From: Polytrichum commune
Lineage: Eukaryota; Streptophyta; Polytrichopsida; Polytrichales; Polytrichaceae
DNA length: 64,000 nt
Assembly (NCBI GenBank): GCA_950295325.1
Contig: OX485803.1
Coordinates: forward strand, 75,777,554 to 75,841,553
Reading direction: 5' to 3'
A program made the translations under genes and the position numbers. The notes beneath the pieces are model-generated. The model ran no database searches. It saw only the letters and a program-made list of their open reading frames with translations, and had not been told where the DNA came from. Positions 34,703-45,874 of this stretch are shown one piece after another. The stretch's first letter is position 1, and each line of letters begins with the position of its first letter.

Positions 34703-35046
34703 CGGGGGGGGGGGGGGCAGTGTGTTAAAAAGTTAAGGATATAGGTGCGAACAACCACTATTTTATAGGGGGGTATTACTTTCAATTATCTTCTTTTTTT
34801 CACATGCTATCATTATGTAAATTTCTACTTTGGGTTAATAGAAAAATGGCTTGCATTACTTATAATTCCAAATTACTTATTAATCCATACCCTATAGTAC
34901 TTTAAAGATGTCCAGTGCCATTTTTGATACCCTATATTACTCTTAAGTTCATTTATAATTTTTTGCCCCCATGTTTGTAAAATACCCTATCATTTGTTCG
35001 CACGTATATTGCTACTCCAACCAATGACTACCCCCCCCCCCCCCGA
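34703..35046. mobile_element. 344-bp element with poly-G/poly-C ends and 11-bp target duplication
   Basis: Starts with C and 14 G and ends with 14 C followed by GA. Just inside, both arms share (C/T)AGT and, further in, GTGCGAACAA in inverted orientation. GGCTTGACCCT stands at both sides (34,692-34,702 and 35,047-35,057). Non-coding. Confidence 0.75.
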
Positions 35047-35314
35047 GGCTTGACCCTTACATACCAAACCTAACTCCAATCCAACTATATTACCCATTAC
35101 ATTTGCGGTTTTGACTGTATGTGGAAGTATAAGATTATTTAGTCGAGAATCGTAGTTCTCTTTCTATTGTGAGGATAGTGTACACCTAGGGATGGGAATC
35201 ACACAAAAAAACCATATTCAATTAAATTTCGGATGGGAGAAGGAATAATGAGGACATTCTTCATGGGCTATTCACTAGTCCCATGGAACACGGCATGGTG
35301 GTTGAGTAATCTCA

Positions 35315-35696
35315 GGACCAATTCACACAAGGTTCCAAGTCCTAAGTTCCAAGTCACTTGAAGTCAATCCATGCAATCTTAACTGTTGAGAGCATGGAAG
35401 TTGGCACATACCACTTCACACAGAGTCCCAAGTATGACATAGATGCCTACATGGCAAAGCTTCTTGGAGGTAGGCTTGGGACTTGCGTTGAGAGTTGTGT
35501 TGAGCCCAAAATTAGATCCAACTCTCAACACAAGTCCCGCGAATATTTTGGCATAAAATAATCCAAATCTAAATTTTAATGATGATTAACCCTACTTTAA
35601 TGGTTTCTTGAGGCTTGAAACTTGGGACTTTGTCTCAATGTTGGGACTTGGTAACATTAGTGGGACTTGGGACTCAGGGCCCCATGTGAACCAACC
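35315..35696. mobile_element. MITE family D (GGGCCAATTCACAC), monomer
   Basis: Ends GGACCAATTCACACAAGGTT and the complement of GGTTGGTTCACATGGGGCCC. Contains GAGAGCATGGAAGTTGG and an internal hairpin (TTGAGAGTT ... AACTCTCAA) found in all three family members. Confidence 0.75.
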
Positions 35697-36059
35697 TTCA
35701 TGATGGATTTTCTTTCTACTCAATCATTGAAAATCAACTCAATGTGACTTTGAGAGTTTGGGCCTCGTCATAGATTAGTGGTTGTTAACAAACAAGTGCT
35801 TACATAACATTACTCAGCTGATGAGTTGTGTTCATCTACCTTGACTTTAATATTCAATCCGAAGCACTAGGATTTTGGCATCCACAAGCTTTTATTCTTA
35901 AATCTACCGTGGGGCCGATGAACACACTCATTAGTTGAGTAATGTTTTGTAGTGTTCTTATGTAGTGGGCCACAATATATACACTTAGGTGCACCCAAGG
36001 AATAACTTTGAACTTTTTCGTCTAAAAGGATGTAGGTTTTGGCTATGGATACATAATTA

Positions 36060-36561
36060 GGGCCACTTCACACACGAGACTGAGAGCCCGTGACCATTTC
36101 ACTTCAAGCACTCTCATTGGTGGAAAAGGTGGAGCCGGTCCAAGTTCGCTTCACACTATGCTCAAGAGACCAATGGAGTAATTGAATGCAAGATGGATGT
36201 AAAATCTACATGGATTCCTATATGGCATCAAATGGATCATGTTTCATGGTTAGTTGGACCATTTTAAAAAAACATCACCTTTTGGAAGCAAGCCTAATAC
36301 AAAACTGGGAGACCATGGCATTCCGAATGATCATAACCGTTGATTTATTTTGTTTTATCATGTGTGAGAACCCACGTGAATAAAAATTCATTGATATAGC
36401 ATTTGATTGAGGGTCCGGTCATGTATGACTTCACACTACACTTGCGGGTCTGTGATCACAGTACATAATTTTGGAAGTGTCTTGGGATGGCCTTTGGACA
36501 CTTTCTTTTCGGCTCTCACAATTTCATGGCCACAACTCTTGACTCGTGTGTAAAGTGGCCC
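36060..36561. mobile_element. MITE family E (GGGCCACTTCACACACGAG), 502 bp
   Basis: TIRs GGGCCACTTCACACACGAG and the complement of GGGCCACTTTACACACGAGT. The body has GGCATCAAATGGATCATGTT, and near the right end TTTGGACACTTTCTTTTCGG. Both recur inverted in the copy at 62,496-63,367. Confidence 0.8.
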
Positions 36562-37638
36562 TTGTGTGGGCTAGCCTACATGTGAGCCATTACAAAAGTT
36601 TTTGAGCATCTAAATTTGTATGGAAGAGAATCAAATTTCTTTTATTGTCGTGTTCGCATGTTGATGTACATGCAATGTACTGAACATAACATTCTTCATC
36701 AGTAAATCATGCTTAACCATCTATTTTAAGAAAATAGAACACCCCAACATCAAGCAATCTGATGTAAATTTGAGCACTGTTCAAGAGTCTCCTTGATGCA
36801 TGGTGAGATTTACTGCCTACCTTGCAAGGGGTGGGCTTTGAAGCAAATCATGCATAATCTACAACACCCAAACCACTACGGACTAGATAACCATCAAGAG
36901 GAGAGTGGATGATGAGCAACGGAAGCAACAAGTCATCCACCTCCTCGAGTTGGTGATCATAACCATTTTGCTCATAAATGTAAAGCACATGTTATGGATG
37001 AAATGTTGTATGTGTGGATAGAAAACACAAGAGAGTTGTTGGAATTGCTCTTCCCTTGGATGAACGACCAATTATAGAAGTGAACTAAATTTATAGTACA
37101 CCCACCCTCTGTAGGATAGAAACGCCATTGATGCAACTACGCATATATAATGGTATTCATGATAACAAAGACCGGAGTTCTTCTTCTTCTTCTTCTTGTG
37201 GCATACACTATTCAACATCGACCCATGTTGTATGTTTGGCAATCACTAGATGACATCTAGAGAGGGTGTCATATGACACTCGGTGTTATATGACAAATCA
37301 TGAAGATGACTATAATTAGCAAGACATATCAATTTCAATGCCACATCAAATGACATGTTTAGTGCTATAGTTTGCTAGGCTTGTATCGTTGAGCATACTT
37401 AGTCCTCGGTGTTCAAGTCTTGTGCTCTCATACTACCTAGTAAGCCACAATAATATGTCTACCATATTATATTTTCTTGAATCTCACCTTATCACACTAC
37501 AAGCATACAAGTCTTGGGCAATTGACCTACGGCATTGGAAACTTGTCCCATGTAACTTGAAAATTTACAAATCTAGCATAGTGGTAGGTTTACATTGTTC
37601 TTTCATCGATGTGGGATGATCGCATAGGACTCGTATGC
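36562..37638. other. Intergenic tract with a (CTT)n microsatellite
   Basis: Only a (TTC)n tract near 37,176-37,197 is notable; no gene recognised. Confidence 0.45.
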
Positions 37639-38007
37639 TACACTATGATATTTAGTGTCACCAATTCTAATTGTCTTGCTCAATACTAATTGTAGACCAC
37701 GGTATAGTGTCACCAACACTAAATGTCAATCCAACATTATTTGTCATTCCTTGGATTTTTTGGGGATTATAGATTTACAGTGTAGCAATTTCTATCACTT
37801 ACTAAGTGATTTTTCATCCAAATATCAATCATCCATGACAACATTTCATCACAAGTTGGGGACAAGAGAAGGTAGGGTCTTGGCCAATGGATGAAGCCAT
37901 CCACCATCCATGACAATATTTGTAAACCTATTCATAAGAAGTGTCATCCGAAAAGTGACCATAGTGACATTAAATACCATATGACACTTAATATCACATT
38001 TAGCGTA
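37639..38007. mobile_element. MITE family F (TACACTATGATATTTAGTGT), copy 1
   Basis: 369 bp with TA at both ends. The left end is TACACTATGATATTTAGTGT, the right end the complement of TACGCTAAATGTGATATTAA. The body (CACCAATTCTAATTGTCTTG, AGTGATTTTTCATCCAA) is shared with 60,830-61,214. Confidence 0.8.
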
Positions 38008-38074
38008 GTAAGGTCATATCGATAAACCCACAAAATATGTTGTATGCACCTTTCTAGGACCTTCCAAGAGAGTA

Positions 38075-39025
38075 CAATCAGGATTCTATAAGTGTTACCC
38101 TTATAAGCGTTATGATTTCATATATGTTAAGAAAATTTTACTCCTCTACAAAAACACAGTTGATAAGACTAATGAGTGTTATGTGTTAAGTGTTATAACA
38201 TGCTCTACTCCCTTCTTTGTTAATTACACCTCTACAAGTGTTAATTTTGAGTAAATCAAGGTAATAATGTTTGAGAGCATACATTTTAAACATGTAATCA
38301 CATTGTTGGAGGCACACGGGTGTTCTTTCGATCTCTATTGAGAGGGAGATAAAGGAAGCTAGATGCTTGGTAGAGGTTCATGAAGTTGTTACTCTACTTC
38401 ATCACTTGATGTTATTGTCATCCGATAGTGAGGTGGGTGACGTGATGAATGCTCATGAATACCTCAATTTCGAGATGGACTTTGATTCAAACAACCCCTA
38501 TGAACCTACCAATGAGGAGTTTTTGGATATGTATTCCTCATAACATCAAGAAATTGATGTTGATGAGGTTATGGTTGATGTGGTAGAAGAAATTGTTGGA
38601 TTGAGTGTTGTTGACCGTTCTCTAGAGACTTTGAAAAGATTCTTTGAACAAAGACCAAATGATGCCCTATCACACATCAACAACATTCAAGAACTCCAAA
38701 AGGAAGTTTCATCTCATCATTTGGAAGCTACTTGTCATACTACTATAGACTTTTTCTTTCGGTTAGTTTAGTTGAAAGAATCTCGTCAAGTTACTATTAC
38801 ATAGATTATTTCTTTCAATTAGTTTAGTTGAATTATGTATTATCATTTGTACTTCCATTTTTCATTTTTATAAAATGTTATGTTCTTCATTTTCAGAATT
38901 TGAAGTGTTATTTCTATAAATGTTATTGATCATCGGTATGAATCTTATAAGTGTTATTTATTATAATTCTATATAGGTTATTTTTTTGCTACTCCTAACA
39001 TGTAACATTTATAGAGTCCTGACTG
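38075..39025 (+). mobile_element. Tigger/pogo-like transposon relic (951 bp)
   Basis: TIRs of 24 bp (left CAATCAGGATTCTATAAGTG; right, complemented, CAGTCAGGACTCTATAAATG; 21 of 24 bases match including the inner TTAC) with TA outside both ends. On the plus strand, about 38,430-38,770, broken frames read NPYEPTNEEFLDM and SLETLKRFFEQRPND. These resemble the acidic 'T-D/N-E-E' stretch and the final helices of Tigger/jerky-type DDE transposases. CAGT-type ends and TA duplications fit the pogo/Tigger group. The catalytic part is missing. Confidence 0.65.
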
Positions 39026-39134
39026 TAGTAGTAACACCATACATTTTATAAGTCGGTTATTGACTAATGTGAGATCTTTGACCCTGTTTTAGAGGTAATT
39101 TTAATCTTAAATGACAATCGTATGAATGCTCGTG

Positions 39135-39143
39135 TTCTCACAC
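39135..39143. repeat. 9-bp target duplication, left
   Basis: TTCTCACAC stands directly before the foldback element and is repeated directly after it (40,112-40,120). Confidence 0.9.
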
Positions 39144-40111
39144 GGCGGACATTAAGTTCGCCCCAACGAACTATGGGGGTGTCAGATCCGGGTGGGGGGC
39201 AGCCTCCAGGGGAATTTTTGAACCCGACCGAAAACTGCTGCCCGCCCCGCCCAACTTCGAAAAAAATGTTGCCCTTGCATTCTTGAAGGCCGTTTGCCTA
39301 CAAATCCCATATTGAGTGCACTTCGCCTTCAAGGTCTAAAATCCAATATATATGTGCACTTCCTATTAGTAAATAAGCAATTCATTGGGATTTCATTCCG
39401 GAAATGAAACCATCAATGAAGCACGTAATTAACTTGGAGGTCAAATAAAATTACAAAATCTTCATTAACATTGATGTTATAATTTTTATGACTTACCATT
39501 TGAAATTGTCTTTGTCATTCTAAAATGACACTTAAATTTAATGTGCTGATTTAGTATGTATATTTTATAATATTTTAGTAATGCCGCCTACTTTCACAAG
39601 TATTCATACACATTCACTTAAATCACACTTAATTGGTTTGAATGTGTATGAATACTTGTGAAAGTAGGCGGCATTACTAAAATATTATAAAATATACATA
39701 CTAAATCAGCACATTAAATTTAAGTGTCATTTTAGAATGACAAAGACAATTTCAAATGGTAAGTCATAAAAATTATAACCTCAATGTTAATGAGGATTTT
39801 GTAATTTTATTTGACCTCCAAGTTAATTACGTGCTTCATTGATGGTTTCATTTCCGGAATGAAATCCCAATGAATTGCTTATTTACTAATAGGAAGTGCA
39901 CATATATATTGGATTTTAGACCTTGAAGGCGAAGTGCACTCAATATGGGATTTGTAGGCAAACGGCCTTCAAGAATGCAAGGGCAACATTTTTTTCGAAG
40001 TTGGGCGGGGCGGGCAGCAGTTTTCGGTTGGGTTCAAAAATTCCCCTGGAGGCTGCCCCCCGCCCGGATCTGACACCCCCATAGTTCGTAGGGGCGAACT
40101 TAATGTCTGCC
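39144..40111. mobile_element. 968-bp foldback element, Mutator-like by 9-bp target duplication
   Basis: Two 472-bp arms (39,144-39,615 and 39,640-40,111) are inverted copies around a 24-nt loop. The arms are collinear without a single indel, and I noticed only about four or five mismatches (for example GGCGGAC against GGCAGAC at the tips). Ends read GGC(G/A)GACATTAAGTTCGCCC. The flanking TTCTCACAC duplication of 9 bp is typical of Mutator-like elements with long TIRs. No coding sequence. A transcript across it would fold into one long duplex. Confidence 0.9.
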
Positions 40112-40437
40112 TTCTCACACTCCCCTAGCCTTCAATTAAAGTTCCTTCCAGCTAGCCCACAAAAAGATGATGCTGCTGCTTTTTGCACCAAAGTAAGTAA
40201 GTCACAAAGAACGAGTGACCGACATGCTAATCTGTTGAAGATACCAAGCAAGTATGTGGTGTGACTAAAGTGTGGTAATAGTTTATATAATGTCAAACCG
40301 CACATGAACACACATGCATGATGCTTATTGAAATGCCGAGTACAAAGCACTTTTATTTTAACAAATTTATTTATTTATTCCACCGCACTTGTGACTCCAT
40401 CAATTGTGGATAATTTTGACTCCTTATGCACATTGTC

Positions 40438-41010
40438 CGGGGAGATTTTTGGGCATGATCGGTCAACACCCTAGTGTTTCCAAGTACAACCGGTTACATG
40501 TTGTGATCTTTCGGTTGTCTTTATTAAATCGGGTATATTCTATAGATTCCCCTACAATGACCGGTAATTTCCCGTAAGTCTTGAATTTCGACCGGTTACT
40601 CTAAAACTTAACCAGTTCATTTGTAACTACTCTAAATATTCCTATTAATGTGGAAGTAATTTGCTTGGGTCACACTAATTTTCTAGTCAAGGTGGAGTGA
40701 ACGTGGGTCCAAGACCCTAGGTGTTTCCCTTAGTCTTCATAAAGGCTTCCAACCAACACATTGGATATTAGGTCTAGGACAAAAGTAGTACAAAACCAAA
40801 TAATCATTCACATTAGTTTTCTAGAAAAAAACAGATAATTTGGCCCACGCTAATTTTCTACTACGAATTTAGCACGGACTGAAACTTAATGTGTTCCACG
40901 TTAATTCTCATTTTCAGAATATGCATAGGCTCTGGGAAATTAGTGTGGCCCACAACAATAGGAGTATTTAGTGCAGTTGTCAGTTCTCTTTGTCCATTGC
41001 TATGGAAAGT
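40438..41010 (+). repeat. ACCGGTT-rich repeat, split by a MITE
   Basis: Starts GGGGAGATTTTTGGGCATGA and passes through AAGTACAACCGGTTACATG and TTTCGACCGGTTACT to CATTTGTAACTA. It is interrupted by the MITE 40,628-40,975 and resumes with GTCAGTTCTCTTTGTCCATT. Confidence 0.7.
40628..40975. mobile_element. MITE related to 425-646, inside the ACCGGTT repeat
   Basis: Left end TACTCTAAATATTCCTATTA, right end the complement of TGCACTAAATACTCCTATTG. The interior repeats the box CACACTAATTTTC and its inverse. It lies at the same host position as the family B MITE at 28,226. Confidence 0.7.
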
Positions 41011-42230
41011 GGGCGGGTCCATTTCCTACATGTGAAGAGGTAGACGTGCCTATTAATCAAACACTTGTTTTTGGGTGGTATGTGGTTAGGTGTGGTTTCA
41101 AGAATGGATACCATAAGTACATTCCTATGTTTTCGACTACTTATCATAACATGACAACCATTCTAAACTCAACAGTCAACTAAATTGGAGGCCTATACGA
41201 CCATGAATTAAGCACAAAAACCCTTATTTAGATAATGAACACGATATTCATACGAACTACGGAAACTATGAGGAAAGCAACTACGGCCTCGATTTGGATT
41301 CGGTAACCATCTCGTACTATTTGTGTGTTTCGTGACCGAGGAGAAGTGAGCTACTTGGAACACTTAATAAGCATTTAAAACCCATGTATCTTTTGGGAGA
41401 GCATGCCCTATAACTAGACCGGGTCAAGAAAGTCTTTGATCGATATTACACGGTGGGGGTTCCCAAAATTAGACAATCAGCATCTAGTGGGCGAGAGACA
41501 GTTTCACATAACCTCAAAAGTCCCACACATTACTCAATCGGTGATTCCCGATCTTTGAGCCTGACCGAGTGGGAGCCCGGATGAAAAAAAAGAGAAAAAA
41601 GAGAGTTGTCTTCTTATTGTGTGTGTAGGTTTTGTCATGTTGAAATTCTCAACTACACCCTTCTCCAGATACAGCCTTTCAATCGGAGCCAAAGTTTCAT
41701 TGCAGCTACCGAAGGGGAGTTAAGGTCGATGTGTGGGGAGATTTTTGGGCACAAGGTAAACGACCCATTCCCAACCAATTAAGCAATTTAGCAAATCTGC
41801 AGTATGGGTATGATGATGATGATGGGAAAAAAAGAAAAAGAAAAACCGTGTGGAGAAATAGAGTTCAAAAGAGCTTCATATTTTTGCAGGATTTTTTTTT
41901 CCCTCCTCATACTATATTATCATGGATTTTTGAAGCGAAGATTTTGTTTTTCCTATTCTCGTCATATAGGTTATCATGTTTCCGACCAACAGTTGGTTAC
42001 AAAATTAGTATTGTGTGGTTCATGTAATTGATAATTGTGGCACCTAACTATGCTTTCATCTACACCGCATACCTTGATGCCCAAGGATGATAATATGTAT
42101 ATGAGCCAACTTTAATTCAATCATTTGGTTTTGTAAACAACCAACTAGTTCACTGTCACATTTTTGCAACAAAAAAACCCCTTGTTCCCGCTCATCTCAA
42201 AACCCTAGTGACGAGGTTGATCTTGATGCT
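41011..42230. other. Intergenic tract with a dispersed repeat at 41.74-42.11 kb
   Basis: 41,757-42,060 matches 14,990-15,310 (GACCCATTCCCAACCAATTA, TGGCACCTAACTATG). A (GAT)n tract lies at about 41,809-41,824. Nothing else recognised. Confidence 0.45.
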
Positions 42231-43785
42231 ACACATTAACCCTTGCAAGAGGGTTGCCATTGCTAATTCTCCCGTTTGTTTGCAATTACTTGATGAATTG
42301 GCAGTTAGTTTAGAGGTGGTTATGACTAGGAGTAGGAATCAAAGTTGCGCATTGGCATCATAGAACTTTGTGAATGGGGATTTTGTGCCCGGTCCAGTAC
42401 ATTTGTTGTACAATTGCTGCTATGAGGAACATGTATGGGTGGTTATGTTGTGAGTATAGGTGTTTGTATGGTTTTTATGGAAATATAGAATGGCATTGAG
42501 TTATGCTCATACAATATTTTGATATTTGGGTAGTCTTTCTTATATTTGTATATTGTTGCTAGGGTTGTATATTTTTGATCTAGCTATGTTTCCTTATATA
42601 TTGCCGTCGGGGCTTTTAGTGGGGAAGGGGGGGGGGGGTGAAGGATCCGTTTGTGAACATGCATTGTTGTGGTTTATATTTGGGAGGATGGGCATAGCGG
42701 TATTCAATGGGTAGGGGTGTTGTAATGGTTATTCGTAGGGAGGGGGGGTTACTTTGGGTGCGGAGTTCCATGAGTTTATATGGTGTGTGGGTGGCTTGGT
42801 TTTGGTGGGCAATCGTGTCGATGTGGTGGATTGTTTGTAGGATGTTTTAAAGGTCTTGTGTGTGTGTGGGGAGGGGGTCATTTCCTTGTGGATGCAAATT
42901 ATGGATGTGAGGGATGGTTATGTATATTGGTAGTATTATGGCCATTATGGGGTGGGATAGTTGCTAATGTGTGGATATTTGTATGCTAGTTGAGGGGAAG
43001 TTTTGGCTTGACCAATCTTGGTGGTTCACTATTAAGATGGTTGTTGTGATAATGTCTTCTTTGGCAACCATTATTGGCCGATGTAATGCCTCGAGCAATA
43101 TTGTGGTCTATTGGCTAGTTGAGGGGAAGTTTTGGCATGACCAATCATGGTGGTTCACTATTAAGATGGTTGTTGCGGTAATGTCTTCTTTGGCAACCAT
43201 TATTGGCCGATGTAATGCCTCGAGCAATATTGTGGTCTATTGGCATGTGCAAGCCCGACTTTGACCCATTTGAAGATTTGAGAATGTCCCATAGACCTTA
43301 ACATGAAGTCTTGGTTGTGGGGTGAGTTGTATGGGGTATGTGAGGGGGAAGTAGTAGTAGGAGTGTGCAATGTTAAATGACTCTGTTAGTGTTTTTGTGA
43401 TTTCGGGATGTAGGGTGTGGTTTTGGTCTATTCTTTAACTAGTGCAATCTTTTTATGGTAATTATGGTCATGTATCGTCCTTGTTGGTCGTCTATGTGGG
43501 TTTTGTGTCTTGTGTTTGTATGGTGGGTTTGTTTGTGTTAATATGCTTGTCCAAGTTGCATTCTTAGGTGGATAGTTTGAGGTTGGTTATTTGTAGTGGT
43601 GGTTGTATGTATCCAGTGTCTTTGGACTATGTGTGGCTTGCACAAACTTTGTATCATTATAGTGTTTGCCGTTTATGGGTTGCTATGTGGAATTGGGTTA
43701 GGATTAGTAGGTTGTGGACTGGTAGGATGTTGTCGGAGTGGAAGAGTTTCGTTTCCCTTCTCCATGGTGCGGTGATGCCGTGGGG
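42231..43785 (-). other. Strand-asymmetric tract, G/T-rich on the plus strand
   Basis: The plus strand is strikingly poor in C and A. G-runs (for example 42,628-42,639) and GTGG/TTGG motifs dominate. No recognisable protein in either strand. It adjoins a tract with the opposite bias. Confidence 0.45.
42985..43246. repeat. Tandem duplication of about 126 bp, two units
   Basis: GTTGAGGGGAAGTTTTGGC(T/A)TGACCAATC begins at about 42,988 and again at about 43,117. Both are followed by TTCACTATTAAGATGGTTGT and GCCGATGTAATGCCTCGAGC. The units are nearly identical, so the duplication is recent relative to its surroundings. Confidence 0.9.
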
Positions 43786-45300
43786 GCTCCATAGCCTATA
43801 CAAACGACCTAGTTATTCTATCACAACACCTCCCCCACCTACAAGCCCAACTCTCCAAGCTCCAAAGATTCCATGATTGGGTAGGAACGGAACCCAACAT
43901 CCCCAAATGCAGCCTCAACAAGTGCCCTCCCATGAATCTAAACTTGAACCAAAATATTCAAATTAAGCTTCAACATTGACCTTACCTACAAAAGACAAAT
44001 ATTTTTTGCCCTTTCCCAAATTGAAGCCTATACCTAAATTGGGATCCAATTTATTCCATCCCCTTAGTGGTCCATCTAACAAGCCACTACCAAAAAAGAA
44101 ATCACGAACAAATCCAACCTCCTTACTCAATCACCCACCACAATATGCCAAAAACTACATATGGTCAACATTGTGAACATACATGGTGCATAATACACAT
44201 TTTGCACCACATCATTCTCCATCCATGGCATCAAACAAATGGACCAAGCTATTGTCCAATTAGTCAAGACAATATTTAAATCCCTATCCTCAACGCCAAT
44301 GTCCAAACCACACATAACCTCTTCAGTGCCAACGTTCTCTCTTTCCTACCTACATATATGAGTGTACTCGCCTCTCACTATGCAAAACTCTCAACATCAA
44401 TAGTTGCCTCGACATCATCTATACCGAACTCACCCTACACCTCGCCAATAACCTCAGCGGACCAACATACCTTCTCTAAATCAACACCACAAGCTTGCCT
44501 CCATTTCCCTATCACAATGTCCATCCAATTGATGCAAACTCTAAACATGTGCTTCAAGACATCATCAATCACATTTCATATCGATCTTCACCCCTCGAGC
44601 AACTCTAGAAGAACCACATTTCCACTACCCACTTAGATGAAACATGAAACTCACCCAAACTTCTCACCATCTTAGGCAATCAACAACTCACTACTATCCA
44701 CAACATCACCAACTCCACCATCACCTACATCCTCACGACCGAAACCTTTCAACTATAATATGGAAAATGCACAAAACTTAGCCATCAAACCCTTGCACAT
44801 GCCTGAAATATCTTTTGCTACACATCCCAGTGCACACCCATGTGGATACATGAGCATAGCAATAACACCTTCCTCCCAAATGACCCCCCCCCCCCAATCA
44901 TCGAAAACTCCCAAAACCTCCATCCCCAACACAACCCCTGACACCCAACCCCCCACACCCACTCCAACCACCAACACCACTCCCCAAACTGCAAACGCAT
45001 CTTCACAATCCTATCACATACGGGCCCTCCATGGTGTCCGAGGAGACTACAAATCAAATTCCAATGGCATCACCAAATCCAAACACAAATACATTGGTGA
45101 TTGGCGAGTATCCCCTAACTGTGAAAAAAACTTGGACCATGAAAAGAACCTTTCAGCAAGGTCCATGAAGATTATGACCCCAACCAAGTTGAACACCTCC
45201 CAATACACTATTACACCCACACCACATATACACACCTCCAAAAGATATGCCATGATAACTACCTCCTACCACAAACGTTGTCATTTGGCCAAAGATTAAC
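43786..45300 (+). other. Strand-asymmetric tract, C/A-rich on the plus strand, with unrecognised open frames
   Basis: The bias reverses at about 43,786. The longest open frame (44,760-45,299, 179 codons) is Pro/Thr/Ser-rich (PPPQSSKTPKTSIPNTTP) and then Lys-rich. Other frames at 43,976-44,176 and 44,358-44,636 are similar in composition. No known domain. It may be a decayed transposon gene, but composition alone could keep frames open. Confidence 0.35.
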
Positions 45301-45874
45301 ATTTCCCCTTAATTTCACCCAAATTAGGGGTTTTGACATCATTTGAACACGGCTTAAACATGATAAAGCGTCAAAAGTGGGGAGGAAATCCCTACCGAAC
45401 CTGAAATCCTTAGAGATTTTAGGGACAACTCTATTATTAACTAGAATAAATAAAGATAGTGACCTTTGTCTGTATGTTTTGGATTGAATTCCGCCTCTTT
45501 TTAACGTTCTTGCTAAAAGTGTAAACTTTGATCATGTAGCTCCCACCGGTCATGTATTTGTCTGGAGGACTGATAAAAATTAAAAGTACATAATATTGTG
45601 ACAACTTTGACAAAATTTGAACCTCAAATTTTATATTATATCTCAATCTTACGAATTCTCAAAGTCACATTCTTTTAGAATGAAAACTCAACACTCTTTA
45701 TGTTCTTGAAAATTATAATTGTGTGGATGTGGTCTAAAAAATGATTGCTCACAAGCTTGTAGAGAGACGAAATGATTTATAAACCCAAAAAGTCAAGATT
45801 TCAGTCAATCCATGAATTGAAAAAACTACTTTAGCATTGAGGGGTTGATCCACTATTTGACACATAAGACTTAT
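45301..45874. other. Intergenic tract, nothing recognised
   Basis: AT-rich, no gene or repeat recognised. Confidence 0.45.

Noticed and set aside
37179-37200. Microsatellite (TTC)n as a functional element
   Set aside because: A simple repeat with no other supporting signal.
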